A stretch of 64,000 bases of DNA from Streptomyces cylindrosporus. Lineage in GTDB: Bacteria > Actinomycetota > Actinomycetes > Streptomycetales > Streptomycetaceae. The notes under the pieces were generated by a model that saw only the letters and a program-made list of their open reading frames with translations, was not told the origin of the DNA and did no database searches. Position numbers and translations under genes: made by a program. Positions within the stretch are counted from its first letter, which is position 1. Each line of letters opens with the position of its first letter. Shown here piece after piece: positions 50,002 to 58,686 of the stretch. The stretch lies in assembly GCF_022698165.1 (NCBI RefSeq), contig NZ_JALDAY010000022.1, forward strand, positions 62,001-126,000, read 5' to 3'.

Positions 50002-50976
50002 TCAGCGGGGCGAGGTGACCCGGTGGTCCTTGCCGGTGGGCGGGGCTGCCCTGATGACGTAGACGCCCGAACCGGGCTCCAGCTCACGGGACTTGCCGCG
50101 AAGGGCGACCATGTCCGTGCCGGGGGGCCAACGGGTGCCGGTGTCGGACCACTGGATGCCGGTCAGGTCGACGTCCGTGAGGTCGACGTCGCCCAGGTCC
50201 GCTTCTGTGAAGTCGTCCAGCGCGCCGGCCAGGATGGCGGCGGCCAGGCCGTCGGGGTCGGGCAGCCCGAGCAGGCGGGCGACGGAGTCGGCGTGGGTGC
50301 GGGCGAGGAGGTCGGCGACGCCGATCGCGAGGTCCAGGTCCTGGTCGGTCAGCCGGTGATACGGATATCCAGTGCGAAGGGGAATGGCCCTGTTGATGTT
50401 GCGCGCGAGGCTCTCGGCAAGATCCCGATCAGCGTCCGGAAGCACCTGCCCGGAGCGACCGAGCTGGAAGGCGAGGCGTTTGGCGATGACGAGCACATCC
50501 CGGCGGCTGAGGTCGATGTTCTCTTCGTAGGCCTCCGCGACGGCATCGAAAACGCCCCCGGAACGCCTGTCGATGAAGCCCATCGCGACGGCCCGGTCCA
50601 CGTCCTGCTCGAACTTCCAGTCGGGATCGCCTCCGGCAAGCCCCCTCCGACGTACGCGCACCAGCGCAAGCGCGCGTGCGAGGAGATCACCGAGGACGCA
50701 GGACACGACACCCGGCGCCCTCCGGTAGGCCAGTCGGCGGTCCGCGGCAATGGTCCACACGTCCGTCGCCGCGCTCGGCCGCCACACCCCCGTCACGGCC
50801 CGCAGCCCCGCCTCGACGTCCAGCACGTCCCCCAGCCCCCGCAGGAGATCGGTGTGCCGGTCGTGCAACCGTGCCTCCCGCAGCCCGGCCTCCACGTCGA
50901 GGAACCCGGACAGCCCCGAACTCACCTGCCTGTGTTCGCCGTTCAGCCACTCGTCGGCGGACTCCTCGGTCATCAT
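50002..50976 (-). CDS. Hypothetical protein with a pentapeptide-like C-terminus, sigma-factor partner
   Basis: A 324-residue protein of no named family. The N-terminal half is helical and charged (FEQDVDRAVAMGFIDRRSGG, LSRRDVLVIAKRLAFQLGRS). The C-terminus contains a short run of pentapeptide-repeat-like units (DFTEA-DLGDV-DLTDV-DLTGI). There is no membrane segment. Two ATGs (50976, 50973) overlap the stop of the sigma factor gene, so the pair is co-translated. It may be a cytoplasmic regulator of the sigma factor, but this is inference from position. Confidence 0.75.
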   Translation of the reverse strand: MMTEESADEWLNGEHRQVSSGLSGFLDVEAGLREARLHDRHTDLLRGLGDVLDVEAGLRAVTGVWRPSAATDVWTIAADRRLAYRRAPGVVSCVLGDLLARALALVRVRRRGLAGGDPDWKFEQDVDRAVAMGFIDRRSGGVFDAVAEAYEENIDLSRRDVLVIAKRLAFQLGRSGQVLPDADRDLAESLARNINRAIPLRTGYPYHRLTDQDLDLAIGVADLLARTHADSVARLLGLPDPDGLAAAILAGALDDFTEADLGDVDLTDVDLTGIQWSDTGTRWPPGTDMVALRGKSRELEPGSGVYVIRAAPPTGKDHRVTSPR

Positions 50977-51563
50977 CCCTCCCCCCGCGCGTCGAGGTAC
51001 CGCGCCGCGGCCCGCCGGGCCTTGAGCAGATTCGCCCGCACCGTCGCCCCGTCGACGCCGAGCAGTTCACCGATGTCCGCCGGCGTCCAGCCGTCCAGGG
51101 TCAGGCCCAGCACCTGCCGCTGCCGGGCCGGCAGAGCGCTCAGCAGCCGTACGATCTCCCGCTCCTGCACCCACGCCTCCGCCTCCCCCAGCCGGCTCAG
51201 CACGGTCGTCGGCTCGGGCACCTCCCCCACCGGTTCCTCCTCCACGCGCACGGCGTGCCGGATGTAGGCCTGGTACGCGACCTTGTAGGCCCAGCTGCGG
51301 TGGAACCTGATCTCGGCCCACCTGCGGTACGCCTTGATCATCGTCTCCTGTGCGAGTTCTGCCGCGAGGTGGACCGGGGCGCCCTGATAGAGCAGGTACG
51401 TCGTCAGTCTCGTGAAGTAGGTGCGGTAGAAGCCGCTGAACTCGTCGTCCGGCGCCGGAGGCCGATGGTCGACCGGTGCGGGCACCGCCTCCGGGGCCGC
51501 GCCTCCGCCCACCGGCACCGCCACCAACGGGTCGTCCTCCTCGGGTGGCTCGGGATACCTCAC
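50973..51563 (-). CDS. Sigma-70 family (ECF-like) RNA polymerase sigma factor
   Basis: A 196-residue sigma factor. Region 2 is FSGFYRTYFTRLTTYLLYQG with HLAAELAQETMIKAYRRW; region 4 is LPARQRQVLGLTLDGWTPAD and IGELLGVDGATVRANLLKAR. The start is taken as GTG 51563, which overlaps the TGA of the small upstream ORF (GTGA); an in-frame ATG at 51581 is an alternative without a ribosome site. The downstream stop overlaps the hypothetical partner gene. No anti-sigma of known type is adjacent. Confidence 0.88.
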   Translation of the reverse strand: MRYPEPPEEDDPLVAVPVGGGAAPEAVPAPVDHRPPAPDDEFSGFYRTYFTRLTTYLLYQGAPVHLAAELAQETMIKAYRRWAEIRFHRSWAYKVAYQAYIRHAVRVEEEPVGEVPEPTTVLSRLGEAEAWVQEREIVRLLSALPARQRQVLGLTLDGWTPADIGELLGVDGATVRANLLKARRAAARYLDARGEG

Positions 51564-51706
51564 ACCGACCGCCTCTCGCATTCGCAGCCGGGGTGCGGCC
51601 GCCCGTCCCCCCGCCACCGCAGCCGTAACGCCAGGTGCGCCAGGGCGATCAGCTGAACCCCAAGGCCCGCGAAGGCGGTCAGTACCGACCCAAGAACCGG
51701 GTCCAT
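51560..51706 (-). CDS. 48-aa membrane leader ORF with a TTA codon, coupled to the sigma factor
   Basis: ATG 51706 follows AGGAGG at ideal spacing. The 48 residues have one hydrophobic helix (VLGSVLTAFAGLGVQLIALA) and a basic tail with two Cys (GCECERR). Its TGA overlaps the GTG of the sigma factor, so sigma translation should depend on it. Codon 27 is TTA (51628-51626), which in Streptomyces needs the bldA tRNA. I found no other TTA codon in the window. Confidence 0.7.
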   Translation of the reverse strand: MDPVLGSVLTAFAGLGVQLIALAHLALRLRWRGDGRPHPGCECERRSV

Positions 51707-51854
51707 CCGGCCCTCCTCTCTCCGAGTTCTCCGGGGTCTCGCTCCACGGCCGGCCCCTTCGTCCCCGAGAGCCGCTCAACGTGCCTCGCGTGAACCGCCG
51801 TTGGGTAAATTCCGGTGCCGGGCGGCGACGGCCGTGCCCCGTGCTGTCGGGGAC

Positions 51855-51876
51855 TGTCAGTGGCCGGCCCTACAGT
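51855..51876 (+). promoter_or_regulatory. PafBC/RecA-NDp-type DNA-damage promoter (leaderless), second copy
   Basis: TGTCAGTG, eight bases, then TACAGT. It matches the mycobacterial RecA-independent damage promoter except at the first T, and the ATG at 51884 falls at the expected transcription start. The same arrangement occurs at 18732-18753. Confidence 0.6.
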
Positions 51877-51883
51877 CGTCTCC

Positions 51884-52660
51884 ATGGCGACACTTCCCAA
51901 CCCGCTGCCGAGGATCGCGTCCCTCGGTCTGGACCTCCCGGCCGGGAGGCTCATCGACGCGACCGATGACGGGCCGTGGCACGAGCCGCTGCTGTGGCTG
52001 GCGGACGGGCCGGCGGCTGCGGGCGGCTGGTCGGCGACGGCGGAGGCGGCTCCGGCGGTCGGTCTGCTGCCCGTTCTGCTCGACGTGGGCGGGGGCCATG
52101 GCGGGCCGGAGGAGTGGGAGTTGATGCCCGGCGAGATGTCCTACCCGGGCGACCACGACGCCGAGGAGGTACTGGAGGACGCCTGGGACGAGTGCGCCGA
52201 GGAGGACGCGGACTGGCCCGGTCTCGCCGACACCCCGTACACCGAGACCGACTCCGAGCCCGACTCCGTCGCCTCCGACATCGTGGAGTCCCTCCTCGAC
52301 GGCTCCGGCCCCCTCAAGGACCCCCGCCTCGCGCTCGTGCCCGCCCGCCGCAGCGCCGACATCCCCGCGGCGATCGGCTGGATGGGCCCGGCCAACCATG
52401 AGAGCGACACCGCGCGGCTGTCCGCCGTGCTCCGCTCCTGGGAGGACCGGTTCGGCATACGGGTCGTGGCGCTCGGCTTCGACCACCTGCTGGTGTCCGT
52501 CGCCCACCCGCCGACCACCCTCGCCGAGGCGCAGGCCGTGGCCGCGGAGCACTTCGCGTTCTGCCCGGACAACATCTGGCAGAGCTCGAACCCCACACTC
52601 ACGGCGTACGCCGAAAGCCAGCTCCTCAACCAACCGGCCTGGCACTTCTGGTGGGACTGA
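51884..52660 (+). CDS. DUF4253 protein
   Basis: A 258-residue soluble protein. The C-terminal domain (WEDRFGIRVVALGFDHLLVS, AQAVAAEHFAFCPDNIWQSS) matches DUF4253, a family of unknown role. The middle is strongly acidic (DHDAEEVLEDAWDECAEEDA). ATG 51884 lies at the expected start of a leaderless mRNA from the PafBC-type promoter. Its last 35 bases overlap the convergent aminotransferase gene. Confidence 0.85.
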   Translation: MATLPNPLPRIASLGLDLPAGRLIDATDDGPWHEPLLWLADGPAAAGGWSATAEAAPAVGLLPVLLDVGGGHGGPEEWELMPGEMSYPGDHDAEEVLEDAWDECAEEDADWPGLADTPYTETDSEPDSVASDIVESLLDGSGPLKDPRLALVPARRSADIPAAIGWMGPANHESDTARLSAVLRSWEDRFGIRVVALGFDHLLVSVAHPPTTLAEAQAVAAEHFAFCPDNIWQSSNPTLTAYAESQLLNQPAWHFWWD

Positions 52661-53870
52661 CGGGCCCGGGGGCCCCCAACCCCACCCCCAGCCTCCGCAA
52701 CCCCTCCCCGATCTCCTCCGGCGTCTGGGTCACGAAGCACAGCCGCATCGTCGAGCGGTCCGGCTCAGCGGCGTAGAAGGGCGCTCCCGGGACGTACGCG
52801 ACATCGTGCCGCACGACCTCCGCCAGCAGTGCCGTCGTGTCGTACGGCTCCGGAAGCCGGGCCCAGAGGAACATCCCGCCCTCCGGCCGCTCCCAGACCG
52901 AGCCCGCAGGCAGCGCGTCGGCCAGTCCCGTCAGCATCGCGTCCCGCCGCTCCCGGTAGGCCCCCGCGACCCGCGCGACATGCGCGTCGAGGTCCCGGTC
53001 GGCCAAGTACCGTGCCGCGGCGAGCTGGTTGACCGTCGGCGTGTGCAGATCCGCCGCCTGCTTGGCGACCGCGCAGGCCCGCCGCAGCCGCGCCGGCGCC
53101 CGCAGCCAGCCGAGCCGCAGCCCCGGCGCCATGACCTTGGAGAAGGAACCGAGCAGCACGGTCCGGTCCCGGGCCTCCTCGTAAGAGGCGATCCACGGCA
53201 CCCGCTCCCCCTCGAAGCGCAGTTCGCCGTACGGGTCGTCCTCGACGATCCACAGCCCGCACCGCCCCGCCACCGCCGCGACCGCGGCCCTGCGCCCGGC
53301 GGACATCGTGCGGCCGGTGGGGTTCTGGAAGGTCGGCACGGTGTAGAGCAGCTTCGGCCGCTCCCGCACCACCAGTTCCTCCAGCGCCGCCGGGTCCACC
53401 CCGTCCGCGTCGCCCGGCACAGCCACGATCCGCGCGCCCGCGAGGGCGAAGGCCTGAAGTGCCGCCAGGTAGCAGGGACTTTCGACCAGAACCGTGTCGC
53501 CGGGTTCCAGCAGCGCGGTCGCGAGCAGCGAGAGCGCCTGCTGGGAGCCGGTGGTGACGAGGATGTCGTCGGCGTCCGTGGGCAGCCCGCGTGCCGTCGT
53601 CCGCTCCGCCAGGGCGGCCCGCAGCGCCGGCTCGCCCTCCGTCGTCGCGTACTGCAACGCCCGCGCGGGCGTCTCCGCCAGCACCGCCCGGAACGCCTCC
53701 GCGATCCCCTCCGCGTCGAACAGCTCCGGCGCCGGCAGCCCGCCCGCGAAGTTGATCACCTCGGGCCGGGCGGTGACAGCGAGGATGTCCCGTACCGGCG
53801 AACCCCCGACGGACCGGGCACGCGCGGCGAGCGGCGGGACGGGCACGAGGGCGGACGGCGCGACGGTCAT
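52626..53870 (-). CDS. PLP-dependent aminotransferase (class I, ARO8/LysN-like)
   Basis: A 414-residue fold-type I aminotransferase. The Schiff-base Lys lies in LLGSFSKVMAPGLRLGWL, and the PLP-phosphate and Asp region is LWIVEDDPYGELRF. The start VINFAGGLPAPELF is typical of MocR-like or 2-aminoadipate aminotransferases without the DNA-binding domain. It probably transfers amino groups between amino and keto acids; the specific substrate is unknown. Its 3' end overlaps the DUF4253 gene in antisense. Confidence 0.93.
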   Translation of the reverse strand: MTVAPSALVPVPPLAARARSVGGSPVRDILAVTARPEVINFAGGLPAPELFDAEGIAEAFRAVLAETPARALQYATTEGEPALRAALAERTTARGLPTDADDILVTTGSQQALSLLATALLEPGDTVLVESPCYLAALQAFALAGARIVAVPGDADGVDPAALEELVVRERPKLLYTVPTFQNPTGRTMSAGRRAAVAAVAGRCGLWIVEDDPYGELRFEGERVPWIASYEEARDRTVLLGSFSKVMAPGLRLGWLRAPARLRRACAVAKQAADLHTPTVNQLAAARYLADRDLDAHVARVAGAYRERRDAMLTGLADALPAGSVWERPEGGMFLWARLPEPYDTTALLAEVVRHDVAYVPGAPFYAAEPDRSTMRLCFVTQTPEEIGEGLRRLGVGLGAPGPVSPTRSARPVG

Positions 53871-53997
53871 GACGGCTCCTTAGGCGGCGGGACGGTCGGC
53901 GACCCGACTCGTGCCCGCAGCCTAAGGATGTACGTGCCGCCTACAAGCACCTTTCCGGGATACAGACGCCCGCCCCCTCCCGGACATCCCCACACGC

Positions 53998-54900
53998 TCA
54001 GGCCTTCGTGCCAATCGCCCCGTACACGTTGATGTCGTCGTCCGTCACGTCGTTGATGTCCCGGTAGCGGATCTTCTCGATGTCGTCGAGGCTCTCGAAG
54101 TACGCCTCGTCCACCGCGGGCGGGGCCGGCGCCGGGCCCGGGTGCCACAGGTGGGCCGGGACCACCCCGGGCTCGTCCAGCGTCAGGTCCGGCGTCTCGG
54201 TGTAGAACCGCTCGACCTCCGCCTTGGAGCGGAACACGAAGGTGAAACCGCGCTCGGTGTACGTCCGCTGGACCGCGCGGGTCGGCTCCGGGTGCATCTC
54301 GTCGGTGAGGTGGCTGAGCACCACCTGGCTCCCGGAGGGCAGCGCCGCCACCAGCTCGCGCACCAGCGGGTACGCCTCCTCGTCCTCGACGAAGTGCAGG
54401 ATCGCGACGAGGAGCAGGGCGACCGGCTTGTCGAAGTCGAGGGTCTTGGCGGCCTCTTCGAGGATCTCGGCCGGGCGGCGCAGGTCCGCGTCGATGTAGT
54501 CGGTACGGCCCTCGTCGCTGCTGGTGAGCAGGGCGCGGGCGTGCGCCAGGACGACGGGGTCGTTGTCGACGTACACGATCCGTGACTCGGGGGCGATGGC
54601 CTGGGCGATCTGGTGGACGTTCTCCGCGGTGGGCAGCCCGGTGCCGATGTCGAGGAACTGCCGGATGCCCTGCTCCTGCGCCAGCCGGGTCACCGCGCGG
54701 CGCATGAAGTCGCGGTTGTGCCGCACGTCGAGGTAGCCGCGCGGGTTGGCGGCGAGCGCGGCGGCGGCCGCGGCGCGGTCCACGGGGTAGTTGTCCTTGC
54801 CGCCGAGGAAGACGTCGTAGACGCGGGCCGGATGTGCCTTCGTGGTGTCGATCCTCCCTCTCAGCAGCGCGGGGTCTTGGCTCAGAGCGTCACCGGGCAC
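53998..54900 (-). CDS. DUF574/S-adenosyl methyltransferase
   Basis: A 300-residue protein of the Methyltransf (PF04672) group that is much expanded in Streptomyces. Signature blocks are KAHPARVYDVFLGGKDNYPV, ANPRGYLDVRHNRDFMRRAV and RQFLDIGTGLPTAENVHQIA. It has the SAM-binding fold; few members have known substrates. GTG 54900 follows GGGAGA. The 295 bp upstream hold an imperfect inverted repeat around AACTCCCGAGGGAAGTT at 54964 and no gene. Confidence 0.92.
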   Translation of the reverse strand: MPGDALSQDPALLRGRIDTTKAHPARVYDVFLGGKDNYPVDRAAAAAALAANPRGYLDVRHNRDFMRRAVTRLAQEQGIRQFLDIGTGLPTAENVHQIAQAIAPESRIVYVDNDPVVLAHARALLTSSDEGRTDYIDADLRRPAEILEEAAKTLDFDKPVALLLVAILHFVEDEEAYPLVRELVAALPSGSQVVLSHLTDEMHPEPTRAVQRTYTERGFTFVFRSKAEVERFYTETPDLTLDEPGVVPAHLWHPGPAPAPPAVDEAYFESLDDIEKIRYRDINDVTDDDINVYGAIGTKA

Positions 54901-55195
54901 GGGCGTCTCCCTGGGAGAGTCGAGGCGGTCGTTCAGGCGGGTCGGTCAAGCGACAACAACGTAACTCCCGAGGGAAGTTGATGGTGCCCGAGCGGCGATC
55001 TCGCAGCTCCCGGACCACCCTCGGACCCGTACGGCGTCCCACGACCCGTCCCGGAGACGGCACATCCCCGCAGGTCAGACCCCATCCCGCCACCGCGCCG
55101 TCCCGAATCCCGCGCGAAGTGTGGCGCCCGGCGCCGATCACCGCCCAGGCTGGGCCCGTCGCCCCAGTCCAGCCGTCCACGGAAGGCCCACCACC

Positions 55196-55393
55196 ATGCC
55201 CGCCCGAGCCGACCGCGCCCGTCGTCACCTCGTCGCCGCCGCTCTCGCGGTGCTCACCGCCCTGACCCTCGCGGGCTGCCAGGACGGCACGGGCGTACGC
55301 GACGAGGGCCCGGCGACGAGCCACGCCCTGCCCGCCCCGGCCGGGGGCCTCGTACACGCGGACCAGGACACGCAGAGGCCGCCCGGTCAGTGA
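55196..55393 (+). CDS. Small putative lipoprotein, 65 aa
   Basis: A 65-residue ORF with GGAAGG before its ATG. The signal peptide (HLVAAALAVLTALTLAGC) ends in a lipobox LAGC. The mature part is short and hydrophilic (QDGTGVRDEGPATSHALPAP). No family recognised. It converges on the DUF805 gene 38 bp away. Confidence 0.65.
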   Translation: MPARADRARRHLVAAALAVLTALTLAGCQDGTGVRDEGPATSHALPAPAGGLVHADQDTQRPPGQ

Positions 55394-55431
55394 CCGGGCG
55401 GCCTCGAAACGCGGTGATCAGCCCGAGGCGA

Positions 55432-55803
55432 TCAGCCGGCGTACGCCGGAGCCGCTTCCTTCGGGTTCGGGCCGTACTGGTTCGGGCCCGGCTGGCTGTC
55501 GGAGACGGCGAAGACCAGCAGGGTGATCGGGCCGACGATCGGGACGATGCCGAACAGCAGCCACCAGCCGGAGCGGCCGGTGTCGTGCAGGCGGCGGACG
55601 CCGACGGCCAGGCTGGGGATCAGGATGCCCAGGTAGAAGATGCCCACGAGGGCGAAGAGCGCCGCGGTCTTGGTGGCGAGGGCGAGAACCATCAGCACCA
55701 CGTAGACGATGCCGACGAACAGCGCGAAGTTCCAGTACTCCTTGCGGCGCGAGCGCCCGCTGAACACCGCGTACTTCTTCAGCGCCTCGATGAACCAGCT
55801 CAT
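55432..55803 (-). CDS. DUF805 small membrane protein
   Basis: A 123-residue protein of the DUF805/YhaH family. The N-terminus MSWFIEALKKYAVFSGRSRR with KEYWNFALFVGI is diagnostic, followed by three or four hydrophobic segments and the conserved SLAVGVRRLHDTGRSGWW. Function unknown. The 289 bp between its start and hemB (55804-56092) show no convincing gene or hairpin. Confidence 0.92.
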   Translation of the reverse strand: MSWFIEALKKYAVFSGRSRRKEYWNFALFVGIVYVVLMVLALATKTAALFALVGIFYLGILIPSLAVGVRRLHDTGRSGWWLLFGIVPIVGPITLLVFAVSDSQPGPNQYGPNPKEAAPAYAG

Positions 55804-56092
55804 TGCGTCCCCCTGGGATCGACGTTCAGACCGTTCCGGAACGGATCAGGCCAGGCGCAGAAGGTAGGGACGATGACAAGAACTCGTCAATTCGGGGTGT
55901 ACAGCGCACGGGTTGAGCGATTTCCGGACAGATCCACCGCAGAGGGGACCCAAACGCAGGTCGGACAACGCGCGTTCACGGCACCGAGTTGCTTCCGTTG
56001 CCGAACCGAACACGTTCCGATGCGGGTCGGTGTCCGATTCGACGCCGGTTCTATCCCATTCCGTTGCCCAACTGCCCCACCCGCAACGGCAG

Positions 56093-57085
56093 TCAGCGCA
56101 GCTTCTGCGCCACCTCGGTGGCCCAGTAGGTGAGGATGTTCTGCGCGCCGGCCCGCTTGATGCCGGTGAGGGCCTCCAGGATCGCCTTGTCCCGGTCGAT
56201 CCAGCCCTTCTCGGCGGCGGCCTCGATCATCGAGTACTCACCCGAGATCTGGTACGCGGCCACCGGCACGTCCACCGCCTCCGCGACCCGCGCGAGGATG
56301 TCGAGGTAGGGCCCGGCCGGCTTCACCATCACCATGTCGGCCCCCTCCTCCAGGTCGAGGGCCAGCTCGCGCAGCGACTCCCGGGCGTTGGCCGGATCCT
56401 GCTGGTACGTCTTCCGGTCACCCTTGAGCGAGGAGGCGACGGCCTCCCGGAAGGGCCCGAAGAAGGCGGAGGCGTACTTGACGGTGTACGCGAGGATCGC
56501 GACGTCCTCCCGGCCGATCTGGTCGAGCGCGTCCCGGATGACCCCGATCTGCCCGTCCATCATGCCGCTGGGCCCCACCACATGGGCGCCCGCGTCGGCC
56601 TGCACCTGGGCCATCTCGGCGTACCGCTCCAGGGTCGCGTCGTTGTCGACCCGGCCCTCGGCGTCCAGCACCCCGCAGTGCCCGTGATCGGTGGTCTCGT
56701 CCAGACACAGGTCGGACATGACGAGCAGGTCGTCGCCCACCTCGGCCCGCACGTCGCGGATCGCGACCTGCAGAATCCCGTCCGGATCGGTCCCGGGGGT
56801 CCCGAGGGCGTCCTTCTTCTCCTCCTCCGGCACCCCGAAGAGCATGATCCCGGAGATCCCGGCCTCGACGGCCTCCGCGGCGGCCTTCTTCAGACTGTCC
56901 CGGCTGTGCTGCACGACCCCGGGCATCGCCGAGATCGGCACCGGCTCGCTGACGCCCTCGCGCACGAACGCCGGGAGGATGAAGTCCGCCGGGTGCAGCC
57001 GGGTCTCGGCGACCATGCGGCGCATGACGGGGGTGGTTCGCAGCCGCCGGGGCCGCGTGCCGGGGAAGGATCCGTACTTCGTCAT
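56093..57085 (-). CDS. hemB: Delta-aminolevulinic acid dehydratase (porphobilinogen synthase)
   Basis: A 330-residue enzyme that condenses two 5-aminolevulinate molecules to porphobilinogen. The Schiff-base Lys regions are YTVKYASAFFGPFREAVAS and MVKPAGPYLDIL, followed by VAAYQISGEYSMIEAAAEKG. The metal site segment reads VMSDLCLDETTDHGHCGVLD, mixed in character between zinc- and magnesium-using types. It is separated from rex-hemACD by an oxidoreductase gene on the other strand, so it has its own promoter. Confidence 0.97.
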   Translation of the reverse strand: MTKYGSFPGTRPRRLRTTPVMRRMVAETRLHPADFILPAFVREGVSEPVPISAMPGVVQHSRDSLKKAAAEAVEAGISGIMLFGVPEEEKKDALGTPGTDPDGILQVAIRDVRAEVGDDLLVMSDLCLDETTDHGHCGVLDAEGRVDNDATLERYAEMAQVQADAGAHVVGPSGMMDGQIGVIRDALDQIGREDVAILAYTVKYASAFFGPFREAVASSLKGDRKTYQQDPANARESLRELALDLEEGADMVMVKPAGPYLDILARVAEAVDVPVAAYQISGEYSMIEAAAEKGWIDRDKAILEALTGIKRAGAQNILTYWATEVAQKLR

Positions 57086-57216
57086 GCCACCTACGCTACG
57101 CCCGGCTCAGGGGCACCTTTGCCGACGTCCCGTCGGAGGCCCCGGCTCCGTCATGCGCCCCGTACGCCCCGGGTTCATCCTGGAAGGACCAGCCCCGGGC
57201 GCCCCGGGAGGACGCG

Positions 57217-58620
57217 ATGACCGCCACCCACCACACCCCCGACCTGTCCGCCCTGTCCACGATCCGGGGGCCCGTCCTGCGCCCCGGCGAGCCGGACTAC
57301 GAGGCCGAGGTCACCGGCTTCAACCTCGCCGCCCGCCACACGCCGGACGTCGTGGTGGGCGCGACCGGCGCCGACGACATCGTCACGGCGATGCGCTGGG
57401 CGTCGGCCACGCACACCCCCGTGGCGGTCCAGGCAACGGGCCACGGCGCCAACTTCCCCATAGACACCGGCCTGTTGATCACCACGGCCCGCATGACGGA
57501 CGTACACATGGATCCCACCGACCGCACCGCCACGGTCGCGGCCGGCGCGAGGTGGCGCCACGTCCTGGACGCGGCCGCTCCGCACGGCCTGGCCGCACTC
57601 AACGGCTCCTCCACGGACGCCGGAGTCGTCGGCTACACGCTGGGCGGCGGCCTCCCGGTCCTGGGCCGCACGTACGGCTACGCGGCGGACCGGGTCCGCT
57701 CCTTCCGGCTGGTCACCCCGAACGGCAAGCTCCTCACGGTGGACGCGGACACCGAACCCAACCTCTTCTGGGCCCTGCGAGGCGGCAAGGGCAACGTCGG
57801 CATCGTCACCGAGATGACCTTCGACCTCCTCCCCCTGTCCACGCTCCTGGGCGGCGGCATCTACTACCCCGGCGAACACGCGGAAGCGGTGCTCCGCACC
57901 TGGGCGGACTGGACGACGACGCTCCCCACGGAGATGTGCAGCGCCTACACCCTGCTCCGCCTCCCCCCGATCCCCCAGATCCCGGAACCCCTGCGCGGCG
58001 GCTTCTGGGCCCGGGTGGCCGTGGCCTGGACCGGCGACCGCGAACAGGGCGAGGCCCTGCTGGCCCCCGTCCGCGCGGCGGCGCCGATCACGATCGACAT
58101 GGTGGAGGAGATGCCGTACGCGGCGGTGGACCGCATCTACATGGACCCGCAGGACCCGCTCCCGGCGAGAGAGGCCTGCACACTGCTGCGCGCGCTCCCC
58201 CAGGAGGCCCTGTCGGCCTTCCTCGCCCAGGCAGGCCCATCGGCAGCCCCCGACTACCCGCTCCTCCTGGTGGAACTCCGCCACATGGGCGGCGAACTAT
58301 CCCGCCCGGCCCCCGTGGAGGACGCGATCTGCGCGAGGGACGCCAGCTATGTCCTGGAAACGGTGGGCCTACTGGCAGGCCCCGAAGCGGCAGCGTCGGT
58401 GGAAGCGGCCACGACAGCCCTCCACTCGACACTGACCCCGTACGGCACGGGCCACACGATGGTCAACCTGCACGGCACGCCGGGCGACGAGAAGGACAGG
58501 GCGAGGGCGTGGACGGAGGAGGTGTACACCCGCCTGAGCCGGACGAAGTCGACGTACGACCCGGAGAACCTGCTGCGCTATGGACACACGGTAGGCGCAT
58601 CCAGCCCGTCCGGCGTTTGA
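57217..58620 (+). CDS. FAD-linked oxidoreductase (berberine-bridge type)
   Basis: A 467-residue FAD-dependent oxidoreductase. The FAD-binding domain shows VQATGHGANFPIDTGLLITT and YTLGGGLPVLGRTYGYAADR, and the C-terminal BBE region shows RTKSTYDPENLLRYGH. It lacks the usual Cys of the bicovalent flavin group, as far as I can see. It lies between hemB and hemD on the opposite strand. Its last codons (PSGV, stop) are made from a dispersed repeat at 58601-58665. Confidence 0.9.
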   Translation: MTATHHTPDLSALSTIRGPVLRPGEPDYEAEVTGFNLAARHTPDVVVGATGADDIVTAMRWASATHTPVAVQATGHGANFPIDTGLLITTARMTDVHMDPTDRTATVAAGARWRHVLDAAAPHGLAALNGSSTDAGVVGYTLGGGLPVLGRTYGYAADRVRSFRLVTPNGKLLTVDADTEPNLFWALRGGKGNVGIVTEMTFDLLPLSTLLGGGIYYPGEHAEAVLRTWADWTTTLPTEMCSAYTLLRLPPIPQIPEPLRGGFWARVAVAWTGDREQGEALLAPVRAAAPITIDMVEEMPYAAVDRIYMDPQDPLPAREACTLLRALPQEALSAFLAQAGPSAAPDYPLLLVELRHMGGELSRPAPVEDAICARDASYVLETVGLLAGPEAAASVEAATTALHSTLTPYGTGHTMVNLHGTPGDEKDRARAWTEEVYTRLSRTKSTYDPENLLRYGHTVGASSPSGV

Positions 58621-58665
58621 GGACGAGGCCGAAGGCCGATGGGGGTCTGGGGGCGCAGCCCCCAG
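58601..58665 (+). repeat. Dispersed Streptomyces-type repeat, copy 2 (hairpin-bearing)
   Basis: Begins CCAGCCCGTCCGGCGTTTGA, continues GGACGAGGCCGAAGG, and ends with the hairpin CTGGGGGC-GCA-GCCCCCAG (58647-58665). It is nearly the reverse complement of 16863-16930. It ends the oxidoreductase gene and probably terminates its transcript, convergent with hemD. Confidence 0.85.
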
Positions 58666-58686
58666 GGCCGCGCACCCCCACACACC

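Noticed and set aside
55804..56092. Possible gene between the DUF805 gene and hemB
   Set aside because: Frames here have no ribosome site or codon bias; the slightly AT-rich sequence is probably promoter.
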